Part shown: one piece after another, positions 44,394-52,481 of the stretch
Layout: every line of letters starts with the position of its first letter
How positions within the stretch are numbered: the first letter of the stretch is position 1
DNA from: Lactobacillus sp. Sy-1
GTDB lineage: Bacteria > Bacillota > Bacilli > Lactobacillales > Lactobacillaceae
Reading direction: 5' to 3'
DNA: 64,000 nucleotides
Assembly: GCF_019303535.1 (NCBI RefSeq)
Contig: NZ_JACCIU010000001.1
Location: 1,116,001-1,180,000 of the forward strand
Position numbers and translations under genes: made by a program
The notes under the pieces: generated by a model
Told to the model about the DNA's origin: nothing
Database searches by the model: none
The model's input: only the letters and a program-made list of their open reading frames with translations

Positions 44394-44918
44394 TTAGCTA
44401 ATGATTGTTTGTACCTTTATATCATAACGGTCAACGTCCCAATTCGGCTGATCAAAAAGCTGTGCGGGCAATGCTAAGCTAACCGTAGCGCCCTGATAGT
44501 CAGCTAGGTAGCGGTCGTAAAAACCACCACCAAATCCCAATCGATCATGGGTCTGACTAGCAAACGCTAGCCCAGGCACGATTATTAGGTCAATTAAGGC
44601 CTTTGCAAGCCCGCTTCCATTTGCTGGTTCCATGATGCCAAACCGCGTCTTAAACAACTGCGTTTGGTCATCATAGGTAACGAATTCCATCTGAAAGCCG
44701 GGCAGCGTTCGTGGAATCACAATGCGCTTTCCCTCACTTAATGCCTGGCGAATGATGGGATTAGTATCCAACTCAATGGCTGAACTTAAAGTCACTGCCA
44801 CCGTCTTAGCTGACTGCCAATCAGGATGTGCAAATAACTGCTGATATAAATTATGATCCACATGCTGTGTTTGTTTTAAAGCATCAATAATTTGATTTCT
44901 AAGTGCTTTTTTATTCAT
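44394..44918 (-). CDS. 5-formyltetrahydrofolate cyclo-ligase
   Basis: 174 aa, about the usual length. It converts 5-formyl-THF to 5,10-methenyl-THF with ATP. The signature GFGGGFYDRYL (128-138) binds phosphate, and GIMEP (94-98) is the conserved folate-side motif. It heads the yqgN-yqgP-yqgQ-glcK-type cluster, and the rpmG terminator lies just upstream. Confidence 0.93.
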   Translation of the reverse strand: MNKKALRNQIIDALKQTQHVDHNLYQQLFAHPDWQSAKTVAVTLSSAIELDTNPIIRQALSEGKRIVIPRTLPGFQMEFVTYDDQTQLFKTRFGIMEPANGSGLAKALIDLIIVPGLAFASQTHDRLGFGGGFYDRYLADYQGATVSLALPAQLFDQPNWDVDRYDIKVQTIIS

Positions 44919-44937
44919 TATAATTATCCTAGATAAT

Positions 44938-44969
44938 AAAAAAGGTTTGGGTTAAACCCCCAAGCCTTA
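44938..44969 (-). terminator. Terminator after rpmG
   Basis: Minus-strand AAGGCTTGGG / CCCAAACCTT stem (one mismatch) with a GGTTTAA loop, followed by TTTTTT. It starts at the rpmG stop codon. Confidence 0.8.
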
Positions 44970-45116
44970 TTTTGTTTCACGGTGTAAAGTAACTTTACGG
45001 TCACGTGGACAATACTTCTTTAGTTCTAGACGATCGGGGTTGTTCCGACGGTTCTTGCTAGATAAGTAGTTACGTTCGTGACATTCAGTACATTCTAAGG
45101 TAATGTGTACGCGCAT
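44967..45116 (-). CDS. rpmG: Ribosomal protein L33
   Basis: 49 aa. It begins [18 protein letters not shown] and ends KVTLHRETK, the bL33 pattern. It keeps three of the four zinc-ribbon cysteines (Cys9, Cys12, Cys36); the fourth position reads PRDR, as in many lactobacilli. GGGGGG lies 7 bases before the ATG. Single gene with its own likely promoter and terminator. Confidence 0.95.
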   Translation of the reverse strand: MRVHITLECTECHERNYLSSKNRRNNPDRLELKKYCPRDRKVTLHRETK

Positions 45117-45173
45117 TATTATCCCCCCAAACATTAATTAGTTTTTTAATTGAGCTTAATAGCTATTGACTAA

Positions 45174-45185
45174 ACCATTCTATCA
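45174..45185 (-). promoter_or_regulatory. Possible extended -10 promoter of rpmG
   Basis: Minus strand TGATAGAAT, an extended -10 box about 60 bp before the rpmG start. No good -35 box is seen. Confidence 0.35.
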
Positions 45186-45244
45186 TTTTTTGAGCAACTT
45201 TGCTAGTAATTTAAGAAAGAATGTTAAGGAAAATTACTTAACAG

Positions 45245-47305
45245 CTAATTCGAATTACTAAGCGTTGAAGTCGATTGAACGTACTTCCAGTAGGCAGCAT
45301 AGATTTCCTTTGCCAAGTTGGTGTTGTTATCTTCAGCATCAGTTGGCAAGTTTGGAATTGCTAATGCCACTACCACCTGCGGATCTGATGATGGAGCGTA
45401 TGAACCTAAACTAAGCGTAACCGTTTCGGTCCCATGCTTTCCACCATAGTAAGTTTGTGCAGTCCCCGTCTTTGCTGAAACCGATGGCTTAATCGTATTC
45501 AAGTTAATCCCGGTTTTGTACTGGTTCGTTCCGTGAACCACGTCATAGAAACCGTCGGTAACGACTTTCTTTTGGGCTTGGGTCATATTAATTTCATTCA
45601 ACACGTTTGGTTCAAATGAATATTTAACCCGTCCCAACTTACCGTTAGCAGTTGTGCCCCGAATTGATTGCACGATGTGTGGTTGAAGCCGATACCCACC
45701 ATTAGCAATCGTTGAAATGTATTGAGCCACTTGCAGGGTGGTGTAGGCATCGTAGTTCCCGAAGGAAAGGTCCAAGGCATGTCCGATATTAGCATAGCCA
45801 CCAAGCCCTTGAATCCCAGCTGATTCCCCAGGAATGTCAACACCGGTCTTAACCCCTAATCCAAATTGGTTAAAGTACCCACGCATAATGTTGAAGACGT
45901 CTGGATTCATGGTCAACGGACCCCCTTCGACGTACTTAAACTTCCCTTCCTTCATTGCCAATTGCATCATGTAGGAGTTAGATGAAACTTCAAGGGCAGT
46001 CGAGGCATCGATGTTCATATTGGCTTCCCCATTCTTATTGAACCAGGAAGTCTTTTTGGTTCCTCCGGTAATGATTGGTTTTTCAGTTAGGACGTTATTG
46101 GTTGGGGTGATGACCCCATCCATTAAGGCCCCGGAAACAGTGGCACCCTTAACAACGGACCCCATAACGATCGAATTATTAATGGCCCCTAATTCATTGG
46201 AAGTAACCTTTCCGGTCTTTGGATTCCGGTTCACTCCAGCCATCCCGATAATCGCACCCGTATGGGGATTCATAACCACTGCATATGCTCCGGTAGAATC
46301 ACCGACGCTCCCGCTGACTGAGTCCCGCACTAAGCTTTGGAGTTTATTTTGGAACTTATCGTTAATTGTCAACTGGAGGTTATCACCCTTTTGCCCACCG
46401 TACTTCTTAATTTCCTTAGCAACACTGGTTCCGCGAGTTACTTCCACTTGAGTCTGCGCCTTAGTTCCCTTTAGGGTTGGTTCGTAAAGTTGTTCCAAGT
46501 AACTTTGGCCCACACTATCATTTCGGGAGTACCCTTGTGCTAGTAGCTCGTTCAAGCGGTCGCTAGGGAGCCCAATTTTTTCTGAAGAAACGGTCCCAAT
46601 GATACTTTGGATTGCATTCCCCTGTGGGTATTCCCGTGACCAACTCGTCCCAATTTGAATCCCCGGCATCTCTGAAAGATGTTCACCGACTTGGGCCACT
46701 TCTCGATTACTTACGTTTGTGGTCTTAATGTAGGTTGTGGAAAGTTGATAAGCCCCGTTCATCTTAGTATAGATGGTGGCCGGATTCTTCATCCCATTAT
46801 TTAAGTCAACGTTTTTGAGAACATAATCAACCTCTTTTTCGGTCAAATTATCGCTCGTGTAGTTCCCATTTAACTTCTTCTTGATGTTTTCAGCATTGGT
46901 AGGACTAGCAATGTAGTAATTAGCCATTTGCCGTTTGGTCAAGGTGTCCGTCGGAACCGTGATGTATTGACTCAGTTCATTTGCAATTTCATACATCTTA
47001 GCTGGTAACACGTTAATTCCCTTGGTGTATGTAATCGCTCGGTGCGTGCTATTGCCGACCAATAACTTCCCGGTCGAATCATAAATCATTCCCCGTTGAA
47101 CGTTATCAGTCTTAATCGTCGTATCAGAGCGATTCACTTCAGCCTTATATTGATTTCCGTCAATCACTTGTAAGTAAGCTAACTTAGCAATTAACGCTGC
47201 AAATAAGATTCCCACGATTACGAATATAAAATTCAATCGAAATGAAATCTTAGATCCGCCATTGTTTTTCTGGCGGCTAAAAAGGCGCTTAAAAAAATTA
47301 TCCAA
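45245..47305 (-). CDS. Class B penicillin-binding protein (PBP2B type)
   Basis: 686 aa. A peptidoglycan transpeptidase anchored by one N-terminal membrane segment (about 23-46), with the catalytic domain outside the cell. The PBP dimerisation region (about 60-290) precedes the transpeptidase domain with SVVK (383-386, nucleophile Ser383), SSN (441-443) and KTG (612-614). Class B PBPs act with SEDS glycosyltransferases; length and order fit the division-linked PBP2B of cocci and lactobacilli. It starts with TTG, preceded by AAGGGG. The promoter is divergent from that of the YfhO gene. Confidence 0.92.
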   Translation of the reverse strand: MDNFFKRLFSRQKNNGGSKISFRLNFIFVIVGILFAALIAKLAYLQVIDGNQYKAEVNRSDTTIKTDNVQRGMIYDSTGKLLVGNSTHRAITYTKGINVLPAKMYEIANELSQYITVPTDTLTKRQMANYYIASPTNAENIKKKLNGNYTSDNLTEKEVDYVLKNVDLNNGMKNPATIYTKMNGAYQLSTTYIKTTNVSNREVAQVGEHLSEMPGIQIGTSWSREYPQGNAIQSIIGTVSSEKIGLPSDRLNELLAQGYSRNDSVGQSYLEQLYEPTLKGTKAQTQVEVTRGTSVAKEIKKYGGQKGDNLQLTINDKFQNKLQSLVRDSVSGSVGDSTGAYAVVMNPHTGAIIGMAGVNRNPKTGKVTSNELGAINNSIVMGSVVKGATVSGALMDGVITPTNNVLTEKPIITGGTKKTSWFNKNGEANMNIDASTALEVSSNSYMMQLAMKEGKFKYVEGGPLTMNPDVFNIMRGYFNQFGLGVKTGVDIPGESAGIQGLGGYANIGHALDLSFGNYDAYTTLQVAQYISTIANGGYRLQPHIVQSIRGTTANGKLGRVKYSFEPNVLNEINMTQAQKKVVTDGFYDVVHGTNQYKTGINLNTIKPSVSAKTGTAQTYYGGKHGTETVTLSLGSYAPSSDPQVVVALAIPNLPTDAEDNNTNLAKEIYAAYWKYVQSTSTLSNSN

Positions 47306-47319
47306 AATAATTAAATCCC

Positions 47320-47348
47320 CTTACACATTTCATAATTATTCCTATAAT
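47320..47348 (+). promoter_or_regulatory. Promoter of the YfhO gene
   Basis: CTTACA, 17 bases, TATAAT (perfect -10). It faces the promoter of the PBP gene, and their -10 boxes are 3 bp apart, so the two polymerases would exclude each other. Confidence 0.65.
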
Positions 47349-47351
47349 GAT

Positions 47352-47380
47352 ATTTTATTTACTTCTGAATGAATGTACAA
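47352..47380 (-). promoter_or_regulatory. Promoter of the PBP2B gene
   Basis: Minus strand TTGTAC, 17 bases, TAAAAT, about 50 bp before the TTG start. Confidence 0.6.
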
Positions 47381-47429
47381 TAAAATTATTGCTTTTTTAA
47401 CTTATTTTATATTTGAGGTGCGAAAATTA

Positions 47430-50051
47430 ATGAAACGTTTTTTTAAATTAAACTGGTTCCTATGGCTCAGTTTTTTAATTCCATTTATTATTATGGCATG
47501 TTACTTCGCTTATCGCAACATGGCACCGTTCGGTAGCCAAAGCATTCTAACGGTGGACATGGGTCAACAATACGTCGACTTTTTTGCTTATTTTAAACAT
47601 GCATTGACTAGCGACCCCAGTAGTATCCTATACTCCTTTTCCAAGGCCCTCGGTGGTGAAATGGTCGGACTATGGGCTTACTACCTTACCAGTCCGATTA
47701 ATTTAATTCTACTCTGCTTCCCACTGAAAAGCCTTGCTAGTGGTATCCTAGTTGTAACCCTCCTCAAGTACGGATTGGCAGGGCTGAGCATGGGCTACCT
47801 GCTTACCAAGCGATCCCGGACGCCAAAAGCCCTCATTCCAGTCTGGGCAACGGTGTATGCCTTAAATGGCTGGATCATCGCTAACCAATTGAACTTAATC
47901 TGGTTGGATGCAATGATAATGCTGCCGTTAATCGTATTGGGAATCGAACGCTTAGTTGATGACCAACGCTGGCAGACATACTTGTTTAGTTTAGCAGCAA
48001 TGCTGATGATTAACTACTATATGGCCTACATGATTTGCATTTTTTCAGTTGGTTACTTTGCTTATTACGTAGTCACTAGGTGGCAATCACCAAAGTGGTT
48101 TTTAACGACTGGGATTCGCTACGCCCTAAGCTCGATTGTTGCTGGGGGGCTAGCAGCCTTTATCTTATTACCCACCTTTGCTGCACTATTGGTTAGTAAG
48201 GCAACCTACACAGTGACCAAGGTTAAGTGGCAATTTGAATACGCCCCGTTCAAAATGCTTGCCAAGTTTTTTAATGGGGCCTTTAACTTCGATCAAATGC
48301 CAAATGGGACCCCGAACGTGTTCGTCGGTAGCCTTGCCATTATCTGCTTTATTGCATTTTTCTTCATTGGTAAGTTTCCAATTCGTCAACGCATTGCGGC
48401 GTTTTTACTAACCGCCTTTTTAGTGGTTTCAATGATGTTAAAACCACTGGATCTCTTCTGGCATGCAATGCAATTTCCAATTTGGTATCCATACCGGTTT
48501 TCATTCATCTTTTGTTTCTGGTTAATTTGGGTTGGTTGCCAGGCCTTAAACCAGTTCGATTTCCTTCATGAATGGGCCAAGGCGGTCGTAATTGCAATCA
48601 TTGCGGCCGGAATCCTATCCGTAACGCTGAACTTCAAACGATTCACTAACTTCTTGACCGTCGAGAACGTTTCAATCGGTATTATTCTGATGATTGCAGC
48701 CATCCTCCTCTTATTCTGGGTCCGGCACAATAGCTACTTTACGGTGGCCATCTTAATCCTAACCTGCGGTGAAATGGGATATAACGTATTTAGTTCGTTA
48801 AATAACATCTCATACGTTACCAACCCTAACTACGTTGACTACACCACCAATTTGAAGCAACCCGTCGACCGAATTAAAGCTGCCGATTCATCATTTTATC
48901 GCATTGGGAAGACGTTCTATCGGACTAAGGATGATCCGTTTCAAGCCAGTTATAACGGTGGTGATCACTTCTCATCGACCTTTGAAACCGCTACGCCTCA
49001 ATTCATGGAAAACATTGGCCAACCAGATGGGGATGGCTTCACCGAATATTCGAACGGAACCATGTTGACCGACTCGTTCTTAGATATGAAGTACTGGTTA
49101 AACGCAAATAACCCCGATTCAAGTCAGTACTTAGAACCGCTAACTACTAAACCGGACTTGAACCGTTACTCGTTGCTAGGCGAACGCAATCACGTCCAGA
49201 CCTACCAAAATCCATTCACTCTGCCGGTCATCTTTAGCAGTAGTAACCAGGTCTTTAACAAGAATTTGGCAAATGATCCGACCCGTTACCAATCCAATAT
49301 CTTTAACGATCTAATTGGACGTAACAGTAACAACCGCTTATTCACCGCAATCAACTTTGATAGCTCAACCTTTAAAAACGTTCCACGGCAATCAAATTTG
49401 ACCGGTGCGTTCCTACAGAAGAAGAACCTGCTCAAGCCGGCCAATATGATGTTGACGTTTACCCCTAAGACCAATGATTCTTACTACCTCACGCTAGGTA
49501 ATTCGATCAACCTTGGTAGTTCCCAGGACAGTCAAAACGTCAAGCTTTACCGCAACGGCCTGCTACTGAATCAGTACCCCACCTATCGGAATACAGTGGT
49601 GGTTAACGTAGCCTCCAAGGATAAGGGCAAACCAATTACAATTAACGTTGAATTAACTAAGTCTAGCCTCCTGTTGCAAAATTTCACCCTCTATCAGTTT
49701 AATAACCATGACTTTGAGACGCACGTGAAGCAGTTGCAAAAACAAGCTGCCACCATTAAGAGCCACAGTAGCAATTCGTTTAAGGGTTCGATTACCATTA
49801 ATAAGCAATCCCAAGCCCTAACGACCACGATTCCATATTCAAAGGGATGGCATCTAATGATCAACGGCAAATCCCATCCAATTAAGAAGTGGTCGAACAT
49901 GTTTATCGGGGCTAATTTAAAACCCGGTCGATATGATTTTGAACTCTATTACTGGCCACCACTGCTAACCCCCGGATTGATTATTACCGGTGGTTCCATT
50001 GGCTTAATTGGCTTTCTTTACGGACTCAACCGCAAACGAAAACAAAATTAA
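47430..50051 (+). CDS. YfhO family membrane protein
   Basis: 873 aa. A polytopic membrane protein with about a dozen hydrophobic segments in residues 10-470 (for example FLWLSFLIPFIIMACYF), then a large soluble region, probably outside, and a final membrane segment before the basic end GLNRKRKQN. The early VDMGQQYVDFFAYF motif is typical of YfhO. Members are glycosyltransferase-fold proteins linked to decoration of teichoic acids in other Firmicutes; the role here is inferred. I start at MKRFFKLNW because GAGGTG precedes it; an ATG 19 codons upstream has no site. Confidence 0.9.
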   Translation: MKRFFKLNWFLWLSFLIPFIIMACYFAYRNMAPFGSQSILTVDMGQQYVDFFAYFKHALTSDPSSILYSFSKALGGEMVGLWAYYLTSPINLILLCFPLKSLASGILVVTLLKYGLAGLSMGYLLTKRSRTPKALIPVWATVYALNGWIIANQLNLIWLDAMIMLPLIVLGIERLVDDQRWQTYLFSLAAMLMINYYMAYMICIFSVGYFAYYVVTRWQSPKWFLTTGIRYALSSIVAGGLAAFILLPTFAALLVSKATYTVTKVKWQFEYAPFKMLAKFFNGAFNFDQMPNGTPNVFVGSLAIICFIAFFFIGKFPIRQRIAAFLLTAFLVVSMMLKPLDLFWHAMQFPIWYPYRFSFIFCFWLIWVGCQALNQFDFLHEWAKAVVIAIIAAGILSVTLNFKRFTNFLTVENVSIGIILMIAAILLLFWVRHNSYFTVAILILTCGEMGYNVFSSLNNISYVTNPNYVDYTTNLKQPVDRIKAADSSFYRIGKTFYRTKDDPFQASYNGGDHFSSTFETATPQFMENIGQPDGDGFTEYSNGTMLTDSFLDMKYWLNANNPDSSQYLEPLTTKPDLNRYSLLGERNHVQTYQNPFTLPVIFSSSNQVFNKNLANDPTRYQSNIFNDLIGRNSNNRLFTAINFDSSTFKNVPRQSNLTGAFLQKKNLLKPANMMLTFTPKTNDSYYLTLGNSINLGSSQDSQNVKLYRNGLLLNQYPTYRNTVVVNVASKDKGKPITINVELTKSSLLLQNFTLYQFNNHDFETHVKQLQKQAATIKSHSSNSFKGSITINKQSQALTTTIPYSKGWHLMINGKSHPIKKWSNMFIGANLKPGRYDFELYYWPPLLTPGLIITGGSIGLIGFLYGLNRKRKQN

Positions 50052-50070
50052 TTCACATTCATTACCAACT

Positions 50071-50113
50071 AAAAAATCCGCACTCAGCAACATTAACTGG
50101 GTGCGGATTTTTG
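50071..50113. terminator. Bidirectional terminator (YfhO gene / greA)
   Basis: AAAATCCGCACTCAG / CTGGGTGCGGATTTT stem, 15 bp with one G-U pair, a 9-base loop, and A and T tracts on either side. It separates the convergent genes. Confidence 0.9.
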
Positions 50114-50124
50114 AGTTTAATTAA

Positions 50125-50601
50125 TTATTCAACCTTGGTGATCTTAACGATCATGTCACCAGCTGGAATCTTAATGGTCACCACGTCGTTGACCTTGTTG
50201 CCAAGGAGGCCCTTGGCGATTGGTGAGTCGTTTGAAATCTTACCTTCCATTGGATCTGCTTCAGCAGCCCCCACGATTTGATAAGTTTCTGGTTCACCAT
50301 CGGGTTGTTCTTCGAAGGTAACCTTCTTTCCAACGTTGACTAAGTCGGAATCGGTAGCAGCGTTATCAACCACTTCAGCATACTGTAGCATGTGCTCAAT
50401 GGTTGAAATTCGACCCTCTAGCATACTTTGTTCATTCTTAGCGGATTCATATTCAGAGTTTTCAGAAAGGTCCCCGTAGCTTCGGGCAATCTTAATTCTT
50501 TCAATAATCTTAGGCCGTTCATTTAAGCGAAGGTTGTCTAATTCCTTTTCTAGGTTGACTTTTCCTTCGGCAGTCATTGGAAATTTTTCATCTGCTGGCA
50601 T
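50125..50601 (-). CDS. greA: Transcription elongation factor GreA
   Basis: 158 aa. It enters the RNA polymerase secondary channel and stimulates cleavage of backtracked RNA. The N-terminal coiled coil carries the tip motif GDLSENSEY (43-51) with the acidic residues needed for cleavage. The C-terminal FKBP-like domain ends in [22 protein letters not shown] precedes the ATG. It is last in the run pheS-pheT-mltG-udk-greA, as in other Firmicutes. Confidence 0.96.
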   Translation of the reverse strand: MPADEKFPMTAEGKVNLEKELDNLRLNERPKIIERIKIARSYGDLSENSEYESAKNEQSMLEGRISTIEHMLQYAEVVDNAATDSDLVNVGKKVTFEEQPDGEPETYQIVGAAEADPMEGKISNDSPIAKGLLGNKVNDVVTIKIPAGDMIVKITKVE

Positions 50602-50621
50602 TTAAATCATCCTTTCAAATT

Positions 50622-51296
50622 TTAAATTGATGTATCAATGTTATTTTCAACCCGGTGATCACCGTGTTGAATTAAAATTGATTTAATCTTAGTGGTCAGG
50701 AGGTCAATTGCGACTTCATTCTTTCCACCTTCTGGAATGATAATGTCTGCATTCCGCTTCGTGGGTTCAATGAATTCGTGGTACATTGGCCGAACTGTAT
50801 CGAGGTATTGTTGAATTACTTCGTCAACGGTTCTCCCCCGCTCTTGAGTATCACGCCGAATTCTTCTGATTAGTCTGATATCATCATCAGTATCCACGAA
50901 CACCTTGATGTCCATTAGGTCGCGCAGCCGCTTATCATCTAAGACCAGGATTCCCTCTAGAATAATTACATCCATTGGATCTTGGTGCACCGTCTCGGAA
51001 CTACGCGTTAGGTGGGTGTAATCATAGACTGGCTTTTCAATTGGCTTATAATCCAATAGTTGATTGATTTGTTCAATCAAAAGGTCAGTATCAAAAGCTA
51101 ATGGGTGGTCGTAATTGGTCAATTCCCGTTGAGCCATCGTCTTATGCGATTGATCCTTGTAGTAAGCATCCTGTTGGAGAATCATTAGTGAATTACCAAG
51201 TAAGTGGTTAAAAATTGCCCGACTAACCGTCGTCTTACCACTTCCGGAACCACCAGTTACCCCAATTACAACCGGCCGTTTTCTTTTTTCTGTCAT
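50622..51296 (-). CDS. udk: Uridine kinase
   Basis: 224 aa. It phosphorylates uridine and cytidine in pyrimidine salvage. Walker A GGSGSGKT (15-22), the QQDAYYKD substrate motif and the NYDHPLAFD segment are typical. The gene is 15 bp after mltG and 20 bp before greA in one apparent operon. Confidence 0.95.
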   Translation of the reverse strand: MTEKRKRPVVIGVTGGSGSGKTTVSRAIFNHLLGNSLMILQQDAYYKDQSHKTMAQRELTNYDHPLAFDTDLLIEQINQLLDYKPIEKPVYDYTHLTRSSETVHQDPMDVIILEGILVLDDKRLRDLMDIKVFVDTDDDIRLIRRIRRDTQERGRTVDEVIQQYLDTVRPMYHEFIEPTKRNADIIIPEGGKNEVAIDLLTTKIKSILIQHGDHRVENNIDTSI

Positions 51297-51311
51297 AATT
51301 ATAAATCTCCC

Positions 51312-52442
51312 CTAGTCATCTTGCTTCGTGGTGTCTTTAGTAATGCTCTTTAGCGAACTAATCTTATTTTGTGAATAAAAAACACGCTTGTTACTCATGT
51401 CATTTAGGTAGTACAAATAACCCTTCGATTGTTCCTTTGGGTTTAAAGCCGCTAGGATAAATTCTAAACTAGGGTTATTAACCGGCCCCGGACCAAATCC
51501 TAAATTGGTCGAAAGATTATAAGCTGATTTTACCTGATAGTCCTTTTTAGTTAACTTATGCACGTAGTCATTAGATGCGTACGCAACCGCAACTGCAGAA
51601 TTAAGTGGTAATCCAGCGTTGAGTTTATTATATAAAACTCCTGCAATAATTGCACCGTTTTTGGTATTAACATTTTCGCCCTCAATCAATGATGCGATTG
51701 TTAATAGCTCTTGGACGGTAAGATTTTTCTTTTTAATTTGCTTATAGTATGGCTTTAATTCATCGTTGGTCTTATCCACCATCTGTTCAACTAACTGCTT
51801 TAAATTCTTGGTCCCATTCGCACTGTAAGTGGCCGGGTATAAATACCCCTCCAGTTGGTAGCGAACAGACTTGCTCTTTGTTTCCGATTTTAACAACTGC
51901 GGATAACGTTTAGCAAGGGTTTTAACGAAGTCTTTATCATTCATTAAACTTAAGAATTCATTGCGCGTGTAGTTAGTCCGTTGGGCAACGGTATCTGCAA
52001 TTGTTGAGATATTATCACCCTCCCTGATCACGACCTTTCCCCGTAGGGCCCGAATTGATTCAGCTGCTCCACCCTGTTTAAGGAGTTTCGCAATCTTATT
52101 CAAACTCATTGATGGTGAAAATTCGTAGTAACCAGAGCGGAAATTATTGATGTTATGGGCCTTAACATAGTAGTTAAAGACAATTCCACTCTTCACAATT
52201 CCCTGGTCTTGTAAAATCGAACCAATCTTTTTATCGGACGCTCCCATTGGGATGTTCACCTCAGTGGTTTGGTGGTCCTTGGGGTTCAACGGTTTTAAAG
52301 ATGTCTTAATGTAGTTGTGCCCCAAAAATAAAATAAAGATAAACAAAATGATTAAAATCGAGATGATCCAAAGGATAATCTTTTTGCCAAACTTTGCAGA
52401 AGCTTGAGTGTCCTGTTTGGAACCAGAATGATGATCACTCAA
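51312..52442 (-). CDS. mltG: Endolytic murein transglycosylase MltG
   Basis: 376 aa. It cleaves nascent glycan strands at the membrane. A short cytoplasmic tail, one membrane segment (about 21-42), a LysM-like region (about 60-150), then the YceG catalytic domain with LEGYLYPATY (197-206) and the catalytic Glu in SLIEGE (251-256, Glu254). GPGPVNNPS is the conserved closing motif. It starts with TTG behind a G-rich site, 39 bp after pheT. Confidence 0.94.
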   Translation of the reverse strand: MSDHHSGSKQDTQASAKFGKKIILWIISILIILFIFILFLGHNYIKTSLKPLNPKDHQTTEVNIPMGASDKKIGSILQDQGIVKSGIVFNYYVKAHNINNFRSGYYEFSPSMSLNKIAKLLKQGGAAESIRALRGKVVIREGDNISTIADTVAQRTNYTRNEFLSLMNDKDFVKTLAKRYPQLLKSETKSKSVRYQLEGYLYPATYSANGTKNLKQLVEQMVDKTNDELKPYYKQIKKKNLTVQELLTIASLIEGENVNTKNGAIIAGVLYNKLNAGLPLNSAVAVAYASNDYVHKLTKKDYQVKSAYNLSTNLGFGPGPVNNPSLEFILAALNPKEQSKGYLYYLNDMSNKRVFYSQNKISSLKSITKDTTKQDD

Positions 52443-52481
52443 TTGCCTCGCCCCCCAGTCTTTAGCACCTGTCGATTCTTA

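Noticed and set aside
45598-45843. Minus-strand 81-codon frame inside the PBP gene
   Set aside because: Shadow frame within a conserved catalytic domain; no start site and no family resemblance.
47373-47429. Upstream ATG for the YfhO gene
   Set aside because: No ribosome site precedes it, and it lies at or very close to the predicted transcription start; MKRFFK 19 codons later has GAGGTG in place.
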